Shown here piece by piece: positions 49,301 to 58,450 of a DNA stretch of 64,000 nt; position 1 is the stretch's first letter; the number at the start of each line of letters is the position of its first letter. This stretch comes from Methanobrevibacter sp. GTDB taxonomy: Archaea; Methanobacteriota; Methanobacteria; Methanobacteriales; Methanobacteriaceae. The stretch spans positions 62,001 through 126,000 of the forward strand of contig NZ_SUTM01000003.1 in NCBI RefSeq assembly GCF_015062935.1. The letters are read 5' to 3'. The notes beneath the pieces are model-generated. The model had not been told where the DNA came from. It did no database searches and was given only the letters and a program-made list of their open reading frames with translations. Both the position numbers and the translations under genes were made by a program.

Positions 49301-50360
49301 AGGAATTAAAACTTACGGATCAAGTGAATTAACTGAAAAATTACAGGAATGTGATGATCCAGTATTTTTACTTACAATTGGAACAACTGAAACCTCATTA
49401 ATCGATGGAATTTCAGGTGCTGGACCTTCAGCTGATTTAACAGAATATACTCCCGCTTCAGATGTTGAATTTATGGTATTGGGCGAAGTCAGATGTTGTG
49501 AAGCCCCTGCCGAAACTGTTGTGGGCGATGCGGCTGCACCTACACCTGCAAGACTTACAAAAGCAGCACTTCAACTTTCAAATATCCCATTCGTTATTGT
49601 TGATGCAGGTTCTAAAATCAAACCTGATGTGGAATATGTAAACCTTGGAAAGGAATACGGAAGAGACATAAGAACCGGAAAAGGTGTTTTGAATCCTTTA
49701 GAAATATTTGAAAACGCTAAAGATTTAGGTGCTGAATTATCAAGAAGACATGAAATGCTTCTCATAGGTGAAAGCATAGCTGCAGGAACTACAACTGCAT
49801 TGGGAGTCTTAAGGGCACTTGGATATGATGCTAATGAAAAAGTAAGCGGAAGCATGCCGCATAATCCTCATGACATGAAAACAGAAGTTGTAAATGAAGG
49901 ACTGAAAAATGCCGGCCTTGACCCTGAAACAGACGATATTGATGCAATGCAGGCAATCGGTGCAGTGGGAGATCCTACACTTCCTGCAATAGCCGGAATA
50001 GTTCTGGGCTCTGACATTCCTATTATTCTGGCAGGCGGAACTCAAATGGCTGCCGCATGTGCTATCATCAAATCCATCCAGCCTAGCTTTGACTTTTCAA
50101 GAATTAACCTAGCCACTACAGTCTTTGTTGCAGGCGATGAAACTGCAGATTTATTCGGAATATTAAAACAGATTGATGATAACATTACCGTTAATGTTGT
50201 AGACCCGAAATTCGAAGAGTCAGAACATGAAGGGTTAAGAAATTACCTAAAAGGATTTGTTAAAGAAGGTGCAGGTGCCGGAGGTGCAATGTACAGTGCA
50301 CTTGCTTTAGGAAATTCTCAGGAAAAACTTAGAAAGAAAATAGAAAAAGTTTGCAGATAG
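49293..50360 (+). CDS. cobT: Nicotinate-nucleotide-dimethylbenzimidazole phosphoribosyltransferase-like
   Basis: The 355-residue protein matches the archaeal CobT-like family that makes the alpha-ribotide of the lower cobamide ligand. Motifs seen are LTIGTTETSLIDGISGAGPSADLT, EAPAETVVGDAAAPTPARLTKAAL, LLIGESIAAGTTTALGVL and VLGSDIPIILAGGTQMAAACAI. In methanogens the base may be 5-hydroxybenzimidazole or another. ATG 49293 is preferred over GTG 49284 because GGTGA lies six bases before it. A terminator follows directly. Confidence 0.88.
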   Translation: MIEGIKTYGSSELTEKLQECDDPVFLLTIGTTETSLIDGISGAGPSADLTEYTPASDVEFMVLGEVRCCEAPAETVVGDAAAPTPARLTKAALQLSNIPFVIVDAGSKIKPDVEYVNLGKEYGRDIRTGKGVLNPLEIFENAKDLGAELSRRHEMLLIGESIAAGTTTALGVLRALGYDANEKVSGSMPHNPHDMKTEVVNEGLKNAGLDPETDDIDAMQAIGAVGDPTLPAIAGIVLGSDIPIILAGGTQMAAACAIIKSIQPSFDFSRINLATTVFVAGDETADLFGILKQIDDNITVNVVDPKFEESEHEGLRNYLKGFVKEGAGAGGAMYSALALGNSQEKLRKKIEKVCR

Positions 50361-50384
50361 AGATTTTTATCTCTACTTTTTTTT
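50358..50384 (+). terminator. Terminator after cobT
   Basis: TAGAGAT (50358-50364, overlapping the stop codon) pairs with ATCTCTA (50369-50375), followed by eight T residues. Confidence 0.8.
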
Positions 50385-50444
50385 AATTTACAACCCACCA
50401 CAACTTTACAATTTTGAACATTACCAACATAATGCAAAGAATTA

Positions 50445-51229
50445 TTGTACAATACCATTGAAATTTTTCAATTAGATTATTACTTTGACAATGAAACAAA
50501 AGAAATCTATAAATTAAATGAAAGCATTAATCTTCCGTTAGAAGTTACAGTCTACACTGATTCACAAACTATTACACAAAAATTGGTTAACGATGTTGCA
50601 ACCTTTAACATTAAGCCTGGGGCCGGTGACGAGGTAGTTTATGCAAAAATCGACAATCAGATATTGAACCTGAATGTGCATTCAAATTATACCACTCTGA
50701 TTGTAAATGATTTTACAAAATATTATAAAACCAGCAAAAAATTATCTGTTAAATTAATAGACGGAAATAATAAAGGCATTGCTGATGAAAAGGTATCTAT
50801 CGTAATGGCAGGTAAAACCTATACTTCAACCACCAACAAAACGGAATAGCTACTTTTAGTATTAAGGATACTCCTAATACTTTCAATATAAAAGTTGTTT
50901 ACAAAGGAAATGAAAATTATACAGCGACTACAAAGACCATAAAAGTTAAAGTAGTTAAACCAACCATTAAAGCTTCAAAAACTACAATACGTAAAAAAGG
51001 AAAATTTGTTGTTACATTTAAGGATGCAAATAAAAAAGTAATAAAAAATGTTAGAGTTAAATTCAAAATCAACGGTAAAACATATTACAAAACAACAAAC
51101 AGCAAAGGACAGGCAAAACTTACTATTAACCTGAAAGCAAATAAAAAATATACCGTTAAAGTAGGTTTCAAGTAAACTAAAACTTATGGAACCACTACCT
51201 TAACTAAAAAAATTAAAGTAATTAAATAA
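50445..51229 (+). pseudogene. Decayed C-terminal remnant of an adhesin-like protein
   Basis: The region encodes an ALP-type C-terminus: an Ig-like segment, the NDFTKYYKTSKKLSVKL motif, then a Lys/Thr-rich domain with GKTYYKTTNSKGQAKLTINL. It is broken at least twice. At about 50838-50843 one A is missing (NKT then stop at 50849; with one more A it reads NKNGIATFSIKDT). At 51173 a TAA interrupts the last strand before TKTYGTTTLTKKIKVIK and the natural stop at 51227-51229. There is no signal peptide or clear start (only a TTG at 50445), so the 5' part has also been lost. An 11-bp-stem terminator still follows. Confidence 0.82.
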
Positions 51230-51263
51230 TCAATTATCATACGATAATTGATTTTCTTTTTTT
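51228..51263. terminator. Strong hairpin terminator after ALP remnant
   Basis: AATCAATTATC (51228-51238) pairs perfectly with GATAATTGATT (51243-51253), a four-base loop between them, followed by a T-rich run to 51263. It may also serve the convergent uppP gene. Confidence 0.75.
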
Positions 51264-51279
51264 AAATTCAATTCAATAT

Positions 51280-52116
51280 CTAGAATATATGGGCAACTGA
51301 GCCTATAAATACCACTATACCAACTATCCAGCAGTAAAAAGCAAAGATATCCAAACTTCTGTTTTTAATTAAATCCAACATCCATTTGATAGCCATATAT
51401 CCTGCTATGACTGATGCAATAAAACCTAAAATTACAGGTAAAAAGTTTACATCAAGTGCTGAACCAATGTCAGATACCTGCACTATGAATGCACCAAAAA
51501 TTGCCGGAATAGCGAGTATGAAACTGAATTTAGCGGCAAATTCTTTATCCAATCCAATTGTAAGACCTGCTGCTATTGTAGTACCTGAACGTGAAAGACC
51601 CGGCAATATTGCACATGCCTGACCTAATCCCATCCATATAGCTTCTTTTTTGGAAATATTATTCATATTAACCCTACCACTAGCCATTCTTTGAGATAAA
51701 TAAAGAATAGTACCGGTTACAAATAAAAAGAATGCAGGAACATACAATCCACCTGAAAAAAACAGCTCATCAATTGCATCTTCGAAAAACAATCCCACTA
51801 TACCAACTGGAATTGTAGCTAAAATTACATACCATGCAAGTCTTTTATATGGGTCTGAATAGAAGCCCTCTTTAAACCTGCCACGAATAATGTCCTGAAT
51901 ACTTAAAATCCAAGCACTAATCATTTTAATGATGTCGTACCTGAAGAACCATATAACTGCAATCAGGGTTCCCAAATGAAGAAAAGTATCGAAAGCAAGA
52001 GAGCTTTCAACACCTAAGATATGTTGGATAAAAACCAAATGCGCCGAACTACTAACCGGTAAAAATTCAGTTAATCCCTGAACAATACCGATTATAATTC
52101 CCTGAAATATATCCAT
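51280..52116 (-). CDS. uppP: Undecaprenyl-diphosphatase family protein (BacA/UppP)
   Basis: The 278-residue membrane protein has the two active-site signatures GLTEFLPVSSSAHLV and PGLSRSGTT and about eight membrane segments. It recycles polyprenyl diphosphate carrier to the monophosphate; in this archaeon the carrier would serve pseudomurein or glycoprotein precursors. It lies 12 bp downstream of ilvE on the same strand and has GGTGTGAT as ribosome site. It converges on the ALP remnant. Confidence 0.95.
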   Translation of the reverse strand: MDIFQGIIIGIVQGLTEFLPVSSSAHLVFIQHILGVESSLAFDTFLHLGTLIAVIWFFRYDIIKMISAWILSIQDIIRGRFKEGFYSDPYKRLAWYVILATIPVGIVGLFFEDAIDELFFSGGLYVPAFFLFVTGTILYLSQRMASGRVNMNNISKKEAIWMGLGQACAILPGLSRSGTTIAAGLTIGLDKEFAAKFSFILAIPAIFGAFIVQVSDIGSALDVNFLPVILGFIASVIAGYMAIKWMLDLIKNRSLDIFAFYCWIVGIVVFIGSVAHIF

Positions 52117-52128
52117 ACATCACACCGC

Positions 52129-53052
52129 TTAAATATAACTTAACCAGTCGTATTTATCTTCAACTTTAGCTTCAACAATATCAAAGAAAGTTTTTTGTAA
52201 TTTTTCAGCAACTGGGCCTCTTTTTCCAATACCAATTTGTCTGTGATCGATAGAACGAATTGGAGTTACTTCAGCTGCGGTACCTGTAAAGAACACTTCG
52301 TCAGCAGAATATAATCTTTCTCTTGAAATAACTTCTTCAACAACTTCATAACCTAAGTCACGGGCAACAGTCATGATGGAATCTCTTGTAATACCTTTAA
52401 GGTTGGAGGAAGACATTGCAGGAGTGAACAGTTTTTCCCCTTCAACAAGGAATATGTTTTCTCCACTACCTTCGGAAACGTGTCCTTCATAATCGAGCAT
52501 GATTGCTTCATCATATCCATGTTCAATAGCTTCAAGTTTTGCCAGTTGTGAGTTCATATAGTTTGCACCACATTTAGCAAGAGCAGGGAAAGTGTCCGGT
52601 GCAGGTTTTCTCCAAGAGGATACACCAATATCTACACCATTTGCCATACCTTCTTCTCCTAAATATGATCCCCATTCCCATGCAGCAATAACTACATTAA
52701 CAGGACAGTTTAAAGGATTTACACCTAATTCTCCATATCCTCTAAATACAATAGGACGTATGTAACAGCCGTCAAGGTCATTTATACGTACGGTTTCTAG
52801 AATTGCTTCTTCAATTTCTTCCTGAGTGAAAGGAATATCGATTTTATAGATTTTTGCTGAGTCGAATAAACGTTGTACATGTTCTTTTAAACGGAAAACT
52901 GCAACTCCATTTTCATTTTTGTATGCTCTAATACCTTCAAAAACGCTTGTACCATAATGTACAACGTGAGAAAGTACATGAATATTTGCATCTTTCCAGT
53001 CTACCATGTTTCCGTCTATCCATATTTTACTTGCTGTATCATCCCATGCCAT
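52129..53052 (-). CDS. ilvE: Branched-chain amino acid aminotransferase
   Basis: The 307-residue fold-type IV PLP enzyme makes leucine, isoleucine and valine from their keto acids. It has [49 protein letters not shown] with the PLP lysine region, [21 protein letters not shown] and [14 protein letters not shown]. The length is normal. It is transcribed away from tRNA-Val and leads into uppP. Confidence 0.95.
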   Translation of the reverse strand: MAWDDTASKIWIDGNMVDWKDANIHVLSHVVHYGTSVFEGIRAYKNENGVAVFRLKEHVQRLFDSAKIYKIDIPFTQEEIEEAILETVRINDLDGCYIRPIVFRGYGELGVNPLNCPVNVVIAAWEWGSYLGEEGMANGVDIGVSSWRKPAPDTFPALAKCGANYMNSQLAKLEAIEHGYDEAIMLDYEGHVSEGSGENIFLVEGEKLFTPAMSSSNLKGITRDSIMTVARDLGYEVVEEVISRERLYSADEVFFTGTAAEVTPIRSIDHRQIGIGKRGPVAEKLQKTFFDIVEAKVEDKYDWLSYI

Positions 53053-53137
53053 TTTATCACATCATATTTTTAATGATAATTATTATGTAATTATTGTTTA
53101 ATATATTTTTTTTATAGGACATAGGAAAAAAGCAAAA

Positions 53138-53149
53138 ATATATATAATA
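53138..53149 (+). promoter_or_regulatory. TATA box of tRNA-Val
   Basis: ATATATATAATA (53138-53149) lies about 25-30 bases before the first base of the tRNA, the normal archaeal TATA position. An AAAA purine stretch precedes it. Confidence 0.6.
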
Positions 53150-53172
53150 GTAAATTCATAATACTATTTGTT

Positions 53173-53244
53173 GGTTCCGTGGTCTAGTGGTATGATACCT
53201 CCCTTACAAGGAGGGGATCACGAGTTCGAGTCTCGTCGGAACCA
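53173..53244 (+). tRNA. tRNA-Val (anticodon TAC)
   Basis: The cloverleaf closes fully: acceptor GGTTCCG (53173-53179) with CGGAACC (53237-53243), anticodon stem CCTCC/GGAGG with loop CTTACAA, and T-arm around GTTCGAGTC. The anticodon is TAC (valine). The discriminator is A and CCA is not encoded. A T-rich run follows directly. The remaining gap to mtd (53245-53508) holds only AT-rich DNA and the mtd promoter. Confidence 0.95.
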
Positions 53245-53508
53245 CTGTTTTTTCTATTTTTAAAAATTTTATTAAATTCTTATTAATACTGTAATAGTTT
53301 TAATTCATTATTATTTTAGAAATGCTTTTATTTGTAATGATTTATCATAGTATTACTTACAAAAATAACTCCTTTTAACTATTTAAAAAAAATAATTACT
53401 TTAAAAAGTCTTTAAATTAAGATATAGACATTACATTGAAATTTTCAAATAATAAAATTTAAATAGTTTCTAAATTAAAATTTTAATTACAAAAAAGGAG
53501 ATTAAAAT

Positions 53509-54336
53509 ATGGTAGTTAAAATTGCTATTATTAAAAGTGGTAATATTGGTACTTCACCAGTAATTGACCTATTGTTAGACGAAAGAGCAGACAGACCAAA
53601 CATCGATGTTAGAACCTTTGGATCTGGAGCAAAAATGAACCCAGAACAAGTAGAAGACGTTGTACCTAAAATAGACGCTTTCGAACCTGACTTCGCAATC
53701 TTCATTAGCCCAAACCCAGGAGCACCTGGTCCAGCTAAAGCAAGAGAATTATTATCTGAAAAAGACATCCCTGCTATTATCGTTGGTGACGCACCTGGTA
53801 AAGGTAAAAAAGATGAAATGGACGAACAAGGTCTCGGTTACATCATCGTTATGTCCGACCCAATGATCGGTGCAAAAAGAGAATGGTTAGACCCAACTGA
53901 AATGGCTATTTTCAACTCCGACATCTTAAAAGTACTCGCTGAAACCGGTGCTTTAAGATTAGTCCAAAAAACCATTGACGGTGTTATTGCTCAAGCAGAA
54001 GCTGGAGAAATCGAATTACCTAAACTCATCATTACTGCTGAAAAAGCTGCAGAAGCTGGTGGATTCGCAAACCCATACGCAAAAGCAAAAGCTATTGCTG
54101 CATACGAAATGGCTGGATCCGTTGCTAACTTAGACATGAAAGGTTGTTTCATGACCAAAGGTTACGAAAACTTCATCCCATTAGTTGCTGCTGCTCACGA
54201 AATTGCTGCATGTGCTGCTAAATTAGCACAAGAAGCAAGAGACATCGAAAAAGCAAATGATACTGTTTTAAGAACCCCTCACATGAAAGAAGGAAACCCA
54301 GGTTGTAAAACAGATTTAATTTCAAAACCAGAATAA
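53509..54336 (+). CDS. mtd: F420-dependent methylene-tetrahydromethanopterin dehydrogenase
   Basis: Mtd oxidises or reduces methylene-H4MPT with coenzyme F420 in the central methanogenesis pathway. The 275-residue protein is unmistakable: VVKIAIIKSGNIGTSPVIDLLLDERADR, FISPNPGAPGPAKARELL, VIVGDAPGKGKKDEMDEQGLGYII, and the C-terminal HEIAACAAKLAQEARD and TPHMKEGNPGC. AAAAAAGGAG lies just before the ATG. Codon use is biased toward preferred codons, as expected for a highly expressed gene. Confidence 0.99.
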   Translation: MVVKIAIIKSGNIGTSPVIDLLLDERADRPNIDVRTFGSGAKMNPEQVEDVVPKIDAFEPDFAIFISPNPGAPGPAKARELLSEKDIPAIIVGDAPGKGKKDEMDEQGLGYIIVMSDPMIGAKREWLDPTEMAIFNSDILKVLAETGALRLVQKTIDGVIAQAEAGEIELPKLIITAEKAAEAGGFANPYAKAKAIAAYEMAGSVANLDMKGCFMTKGYENFIPLVAAAHEIAACAAKLAQEARDIEKANDTVLRTPHMKEGNPGCKTDLISKPE

Positions 54337-54375
54337 GTAGCATCCTTGCTACTTTCATTTTTTTATTTTTTAAAC
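54336..54375 (+). terminator. Terminator after mtd
   Basis: AGTAGCA (54336-54342) pairs with TGCTACT (54347-54353) around a TCCT loop, followed by T-rich sequence (TTTCATTTTTTT). Confidence 0.8.
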
Positions 54376-54488
54376 CATCCCAAAATCAGATAATATCAGT
54401 TAAGTCCTTATTTTAGAATATCTATTTTTCAATCTGACAGTTTAATTAAATATTAAAAAAAAGTAAAAAAAGATAATAGCTAAATAAG

Positions 54489-55067
54489 TTATAATGTTCC
54501 TTTTGTAGAAGGAATTTGATCATGTTCTATTTTTATTGCATCTTTTAAAGATTTGGCGAATGCCTTAAAAATAGCTTCAGCCTTATGGTGGTCATTTGCA
54601 CCTTCAACAGTACCGTAAATATTAATTTTAGCACTTGACGCAAATGATTCGAAAAAGTGAATTACAATATCAGAGGTCATGTCCCCAATTTTTTCATTTT
54701 TAAAATTGAGATTCATATTGCAATAACTGCGTCCACTGATATCGATTGCAATTGTAGCTACAGATTCATCCATAGGAACGATGGCATGAGCCATTCTTTT
54801 AATTCCCTTCTTATCACCGATAGCTTCGCTAAATGCTTCACCAAGCAATATTCCAACATCCTCAATAGTGTGGTGATCATCAATTTCAATGTCTCCGACA
54901 GCCTGAACGTCTAAATCAATCATACTATGCTTGGAAAAGGACTCGAGCATGTGATTAAAAAAGTTCACACCTGTGGAAATGTTATAATTTCCTATTCCGT
55001 CCAAATCCATTTTTATACTGATGTCTGTTTCTGAAGTTTTTCTTGAAACGTTTGAAATTCTTGTCAT
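54489..55067 (-). CDS. hisB: Imidazoleglycerol-phosphate dehydratase
   Basis: HisB catalyses the sixth step of histidine synthesis. The 192-residue protein has [68 protein letters not shown], carrying the manganese-binding histidines. It is a HisB-dehydratase-only form without the phosphatase domain. It follows the ferredoxin gene by 38 bases on the same strand. Confidence 0.97.
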   Translation of the reverse strand: MTRISNVSRKTSETDISIKMDLDGIGNYNISTGVNFFNHMLESFSKHSMIDLDVQAVGDIEIDDHHTIEDVGILLGEAFSEAIGDKKGIKRMAHAIVPMDESVATIAIDISGRSYCNMNLNFKNEKIGDMTSDIVIHFFESFASSAKINIYGTVEGANDHHKAEAIFKAFAKSLKDAIKIEHDQIPSTKGTL

Positions 55068-55105
55068 ATTATACCTGTCTTTAAATTGATTTTACCTTCA
55101 AGCAT

Positions 55106-55306
55106 TTACCCATCTTGTCCAGGACGTATGATTTTAATGCAGTTTGTAGGACATTTCATTGCACATAGTGTACAAACATGACAATATCTTAAGTCCAATA
55201 TACGTGCAACGTTAGTAATTTTCCAAATTTTAGCAGCTTTGGGACAAATCTCCTCACATTTACCACATGCAATACATTTATCCTCATCGACTAAAATTTG
55301 CAACAT
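55106..55306 (-). CDS. Two-[4Fe-4S] ferredoxin
   Basis: The 66-residue protein has two cluster motifs, CIACGKCEEICP and CHVCTLCAMKCP. It is a small cytosolic electron carrier. It lies 10 bases downstream of the ModE-like regulator gene on the same strand. The partner enzyme is not apparent from the context. Confidence 0.93.
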   Translation of the reverse strand: MLQILVDEDKCIACGKCEEICPKAAKIWKITNVARILDLRYCHVCTLCAMKCPTNCIKIIRPGQDG

Positions 55307-55316
55307 ATAATCACCA

Positions 55317-56009
55317 TTATAATTTTAAAGTAGCAACAGACATTGCTTTAAATCCGAGATAGACTTCTTTTCCAATATTCAGATTTAATTCTTTTTCAGC
55401 AGATACGGTTATATCACAGCATAACTCTACTCCGCCAACATTCACTTTAACGCGAATTATTTCACCATTAAGTCTCATTTCAACAATTTGACCTTTGAGA
55501 ATATTACGAATGCTTGAAGTCTGTGGCTCCAACATTAGAAAGATATTATCATAACTAATTAAAGCCAGCAATTTATCTCCCAAATTATAATTTCTATTTA
55601 ATGGAGCATTGATTTCAAAATCCTCCATCTTAATAGTCATTACGCCTTTAGTTTCATTAATATTGACTATTTCCGCTTCAATTTCATTAACATCTTTATG
55701 AAGCTCCATAATCGCATTAATTTTTTTACATTCTTTCAAAATAGAATATCCTTCTTCAGTAAGGGTAGTTCCACCACCCCCACCTTTTCCACCTTTAGTT
55801 GTACTAACAATTTTTACATTAAGTGTTGATTCAATTTTTTCAATGTAATTTAATGCAGTCCTATAGGAAACATTAACGTCCTTTGCTGCATCAGTTAAAG
55901 AACCAGTGCCTAATATGGACTCTAATAACTGATATTTTTTACTGTCAAGTAAAAAAGAGTTTCCATCTACATTGATTTTATATTCAACACCTGCACTCAC
56001 ATCAGCCAT
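55317..56009 (-). CDS. ModE-like transcriptional regulator with MOP/TOBE domains
   Basis: The 230-residue protein has an N-terminal winged helix (GSLTDAAKDVNVSYRTALNYIEKIE) with the glycine-rich wing GGKGGGGGTTLTEEG typical of ModE. Two TOBE/MOP-like segments that bind molybdate or tungstate follow (about 110-165 and 168-230). It probably controls Mo/W uptake or Mo/W enzyme genes such as formylmethanofuran dehydrogenase. No modABC genes are in this window. ATG 56009 is preferred because GGGGGAT lies seven bases upstream; an earlier in-frame ATG exists at 56024. Confidence 0.88.
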   Translation of the reverse strand: MADVSAGVEYKINVDGNSFLLDSKKYQLLESILGTGSLTDAAKDVNVSYRTALNYIEKIESTLNVKIVSTTKGGKGGGGGTTLTEEGYSILKECKKINAIMELHKDVNEIEAEIVNINETKGVMTIKMEDFEINAPLNRNYNLGDKLLALISYDNIFLMLEPQTSSIRNILKGQIVEMRLNGEIIRVKVNVGGVELCCDITVSAEKELNLNIGKEVYLGFKAMSVATLKL

Positions 56010-56075
56010 TATATAATCCCCCAATCATATAATATGATTAATTCTATATTTTTTATAATTTAAATAACTTTTCAA

Positions 56076-57638
56076 TTAGTTATTTCTAAATTCTATCTTT
56101 TCAACAAAGTTTAACAGTTTATTAACTATTTTAGAAAGAGGGCCCAACTTAGATGAATATTCCCTTAAAGTCTCGATATCATCCTTTGTGAAAAATTTAA
56201 CTAAAATTAAAGCAAAGAAATAAACAATCATGCACACAAATATTCCAGGGAATAAAAACAAGGTAGTTTTAGGAATGAAAAGACCTGCAATACCCATAAT
56301 AGCGGAAGCAACTATAATTTTAACTACCGGCAATGTTGGAGCCTTTGTTTCTGTTAATTTAAATACAAAGTAAACGCAAGGAACCATCATTACAAAACAG
56401 GCTATGGTAGTTGCTAAAGCACCACCTGCAATACCCATATCAGGAACAAGCATCCAGCTGAAAATTCCGGTAATAATTGATCCGACTATCAGAATATACA
56501 TAGGAATTCTAGGATTTCCAATTCCCTGAATAATACTGGTGGAAATTGAAAATATTGAATAGAATGTCATACCTATAGCCAATATTGCTAAAGCGGATGC
56601 TCCTGCAACGTAGGCAGGGTCTTTGAAATAAAGTAATCTTAAAGTAGGAGTAGCGAAAAGAGCTAAACCGATACACATTGGAACTACAAACAACAATGAA
56701 ATCTTATAAGATTCGCCGACATACTTTTGAAGAGCAGGAATGTCATGAACCTTGAACGCTTCGGATGAAGCCGGAAGGATTGTTGTTGCAACAGAAATAG
56801 AAATCATTAAAGGCAGTCTTGAAATAGGATCAGCAGCTGCAAAAAATCCGACATCCTGGAAAGTTAAAAATTTACCCATAGCTATTGTACAAATATTATA
56901 AATCAGCATTTCAGCAATAGCTGTGATGATAACCGGAATGGAGAATTTGACCAGTGTGAACGCCAATTCCAATTCATCACGGCGTGTGAAAACAAAATCT
57001 TCACTAGGTTTTGGAATATATTTTGGCATGTACACCTTAAAAATATAAATTGCAGCAACAGCAGCAAGAGAATAACCTATAACAGTACCCCATAGAGCCC
57101 CGACAGTGGAAAACCCTATTAAAACAAATGCAGTTGCACACAAAATCATTCCTAATTGCTCAACCGCACGGGTGTATACAATATATTCCATTTTATATAC
57201 TCCCTGAAATGCGCCTCTGAATGCACCTACAATAACACTGAACGGAGTAATCAAACCAACAATCTGCAATGGAATCAATGCAAGAGGTTTTCCCAAATAA
57301 TCATAAGCCAACCATGGAGAAACAACGAAAATCATCAGAATTCCCAGAAATATCCCCAGAAATACCATGATTTTTAAGGCCGTGTATATGGTATGCCTTG
57401 CCATGTCATGCTCATTGACTGCTTCATATTCTGCGACATACTTGGCAATAGCCGGAGGAAGTCCCCCCGCAGCGAGAGTCTGGAATATTCCTTGGAAAGG
57501 CAAGGTAATTCCCAAAACACCGTAAGCGGTAGGTCCTAACAGTGTAGCCATTAAAAAACGATAAAGATAACCGCCTATACGGAAAATGATATTTCCAATA
57601 AAAATTATTAAACTCCCACGTACTAACTTATTGCCCAT
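56076..57638 (-). CDS. Polysaccharide flippase (Wzx/MurJ-like MATE superfamily)
   Basis: The 520-residue membrane protein has about 14 hydrophobic segments and the flippase start LVRGSLIIFIGNIIFRIGGYLYRFLMATLLGPTAYG. It should move a lipid-linked sugar or pseudomurein precursor across the membrane. It resembles SpoVB/MurJ-like and Wzx proteins. Its neighbours (ModE-like regulator, iron-sulfur flavoprotein) give no hint of the substrate; uppP 4 kb away and the Mur ligases 15 kb away make a cell-wall role plausible. Confidence 0.85.
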   Translation of the reverse strand: MGNKLVRGSLIIFIGNIIFRIGGYLYRFLMATLLGPTAYGVLGITLPFQGIFQTLAAGGLPPAIAKYVAEYEAVNEHDMARHTIYTALKIMVFLGIFLGILMIFVVSPWLAYDYLGKPLALIPLQIVGLITPFSVIVGAFRGAFQGVYKMEYIVYTRAVEQLGMILCATAFVLIGFSTVGALWGTVIGYSLAAVAAIYIFKVYMPKYIPKPSEDFVFTRRDELELAFTLVKFSIPVIITAIAEMLIYNICTIAMGKFLTFQDVGFFAAADPISRLPLMISISVATTILPASSEAFKVHDIPALQKYVGESYKISLLFVVPMCIGLALFATPTLRLLYFKDPAYVAGASALAILAIGMTFYSIFSISTSIIQGIGNPRIPMYILIVGSIITGIFSWMLVPDMGIAGGALATTIACFVMMVPCVYFVFKLTETKAPTLPVVKIIVASAIMGIAGLFIPKTTLFLFPGIFVCMIVYFFALILVKFFTKDDIETLREYSSKLGPLSKIVNKLLNFVEKIEFRNN

Positions 57639-57687
57639 AATATACCTTTAAAAAGTAGTTATTATAAATATAAATTGATTTTAGTAT

Positions 57688-58272
57688 TTAAATATACTTA
57701 TTTAAAAAATTTTTAAATTCATGTAAAGTCCTGTCCAATGACTCCATACCGTAATCATCCTCTTTAATATCTTCTATGGAATCATTTGACCAGAAAGAAG
57801 CCCCCAAATTTGAACCGAATGGTCCTCCACTAACAGGAATAATACCATGTATCATGAAATATGTAATATTTTTTAGATGGGCGAAATCCTGACCTCCTGT
57901 CCTGTCACCGCCAACTGCAATGCTCATTCCAATTTTACCTCGAAGCAGATTATAGTCAATCGCCTCCAATGCCCTGGTTCTATCCATAATAGCTGCCAGG
58001 TTACTGCTTATACCTCCGCTTTGAACAGGAGTGGCTAAAATAAGGCCGTCTGCTTCCTGAAGACCTTCATATACCTCAAGCATATCATCTTCGATAATAC
58101 ACTTTTTATGCTCCAAACAGTAATCGCAATGCATACAAGGTTTTATGCTCTTAGCCTGACAGGTAAAAATTTCTGTTTCAAAACCGTCATTTTCCAGCTT
58201 ATCCAATGCATTATTTAAAACATATGCTGTAGTATTGTTTCGCGGACTAGCGCAAATTCCAAAAACTTTCAT
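57688..58272 (-). CDS. Iron-sulfur flavoprotein, NADPH-dependent FMN reductase family
   Basis: The 194-residue protein starts MKVFGICASPRNNTTAY (FMN-binding SPR motif) and has CMHCDYCLEHKKC, the CX2CX2CX5C spacing of the methanogen iron-sulfur flavoprotein (Isf) family. TPVQSGGISSNLAAIMDRT and AVGGDRTGGQ follow. Isf proteins take electrons from ferredoxin and are linked to O2 or H2O2 reduction. The frame is open upstream to 58533, but that part would overlap the divergent coiled-coil gene and lacks family similarity. Confidence 0.9.
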   Translation of the reverse strand: MKVFGICASPRNNTTAYVLNNALDKLENDGFETEIFTCQAKSIKPCMHCDYCLEHKKCIIEDDMLEVYEGLQEADGLILATPVQSGGISSNLAAIMDRTRALEAIDYNLLRGKIGMSIAVGGDRTGGQDFAHLKNITYFMIHGIIPVSGGPFGSNLGASFWSNDSIEDIKEDDYGMESLDRTLHEFKNFLNKYI

Positions 58273-58450
58273 GAGAATACTTTGTAATAGCCTTTTTAAA
58301 TATTTTAAGAATAGAACTTGCGGATTTTTAAACGAATAGGCAAACGTAAAGTAATACTTATTTCCAAGACCTTGTTCTAAGTTAAAACAGGAAAAGTTTA
58401 GGTAAGGTTTATAATAAAAAAAGTACAAACAGTAATGTGAGGATTTAAAA

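Noticed and set aside
53173-53244. Reading the tRNA as tRNA-Cys (anticodon ACA)
   Set aside because: That needs a shifted stem; the CCTCC/GGAGG stem puts TAC at positions 34-36, with T33 and A37 as expected for valine.
55780-55830. Poly-glycine stretch in the ModE-like protein as a sign of low-complexity expansion
   Set aside because: A glycine-rich wing at this position is normal in ModE-type regulators.
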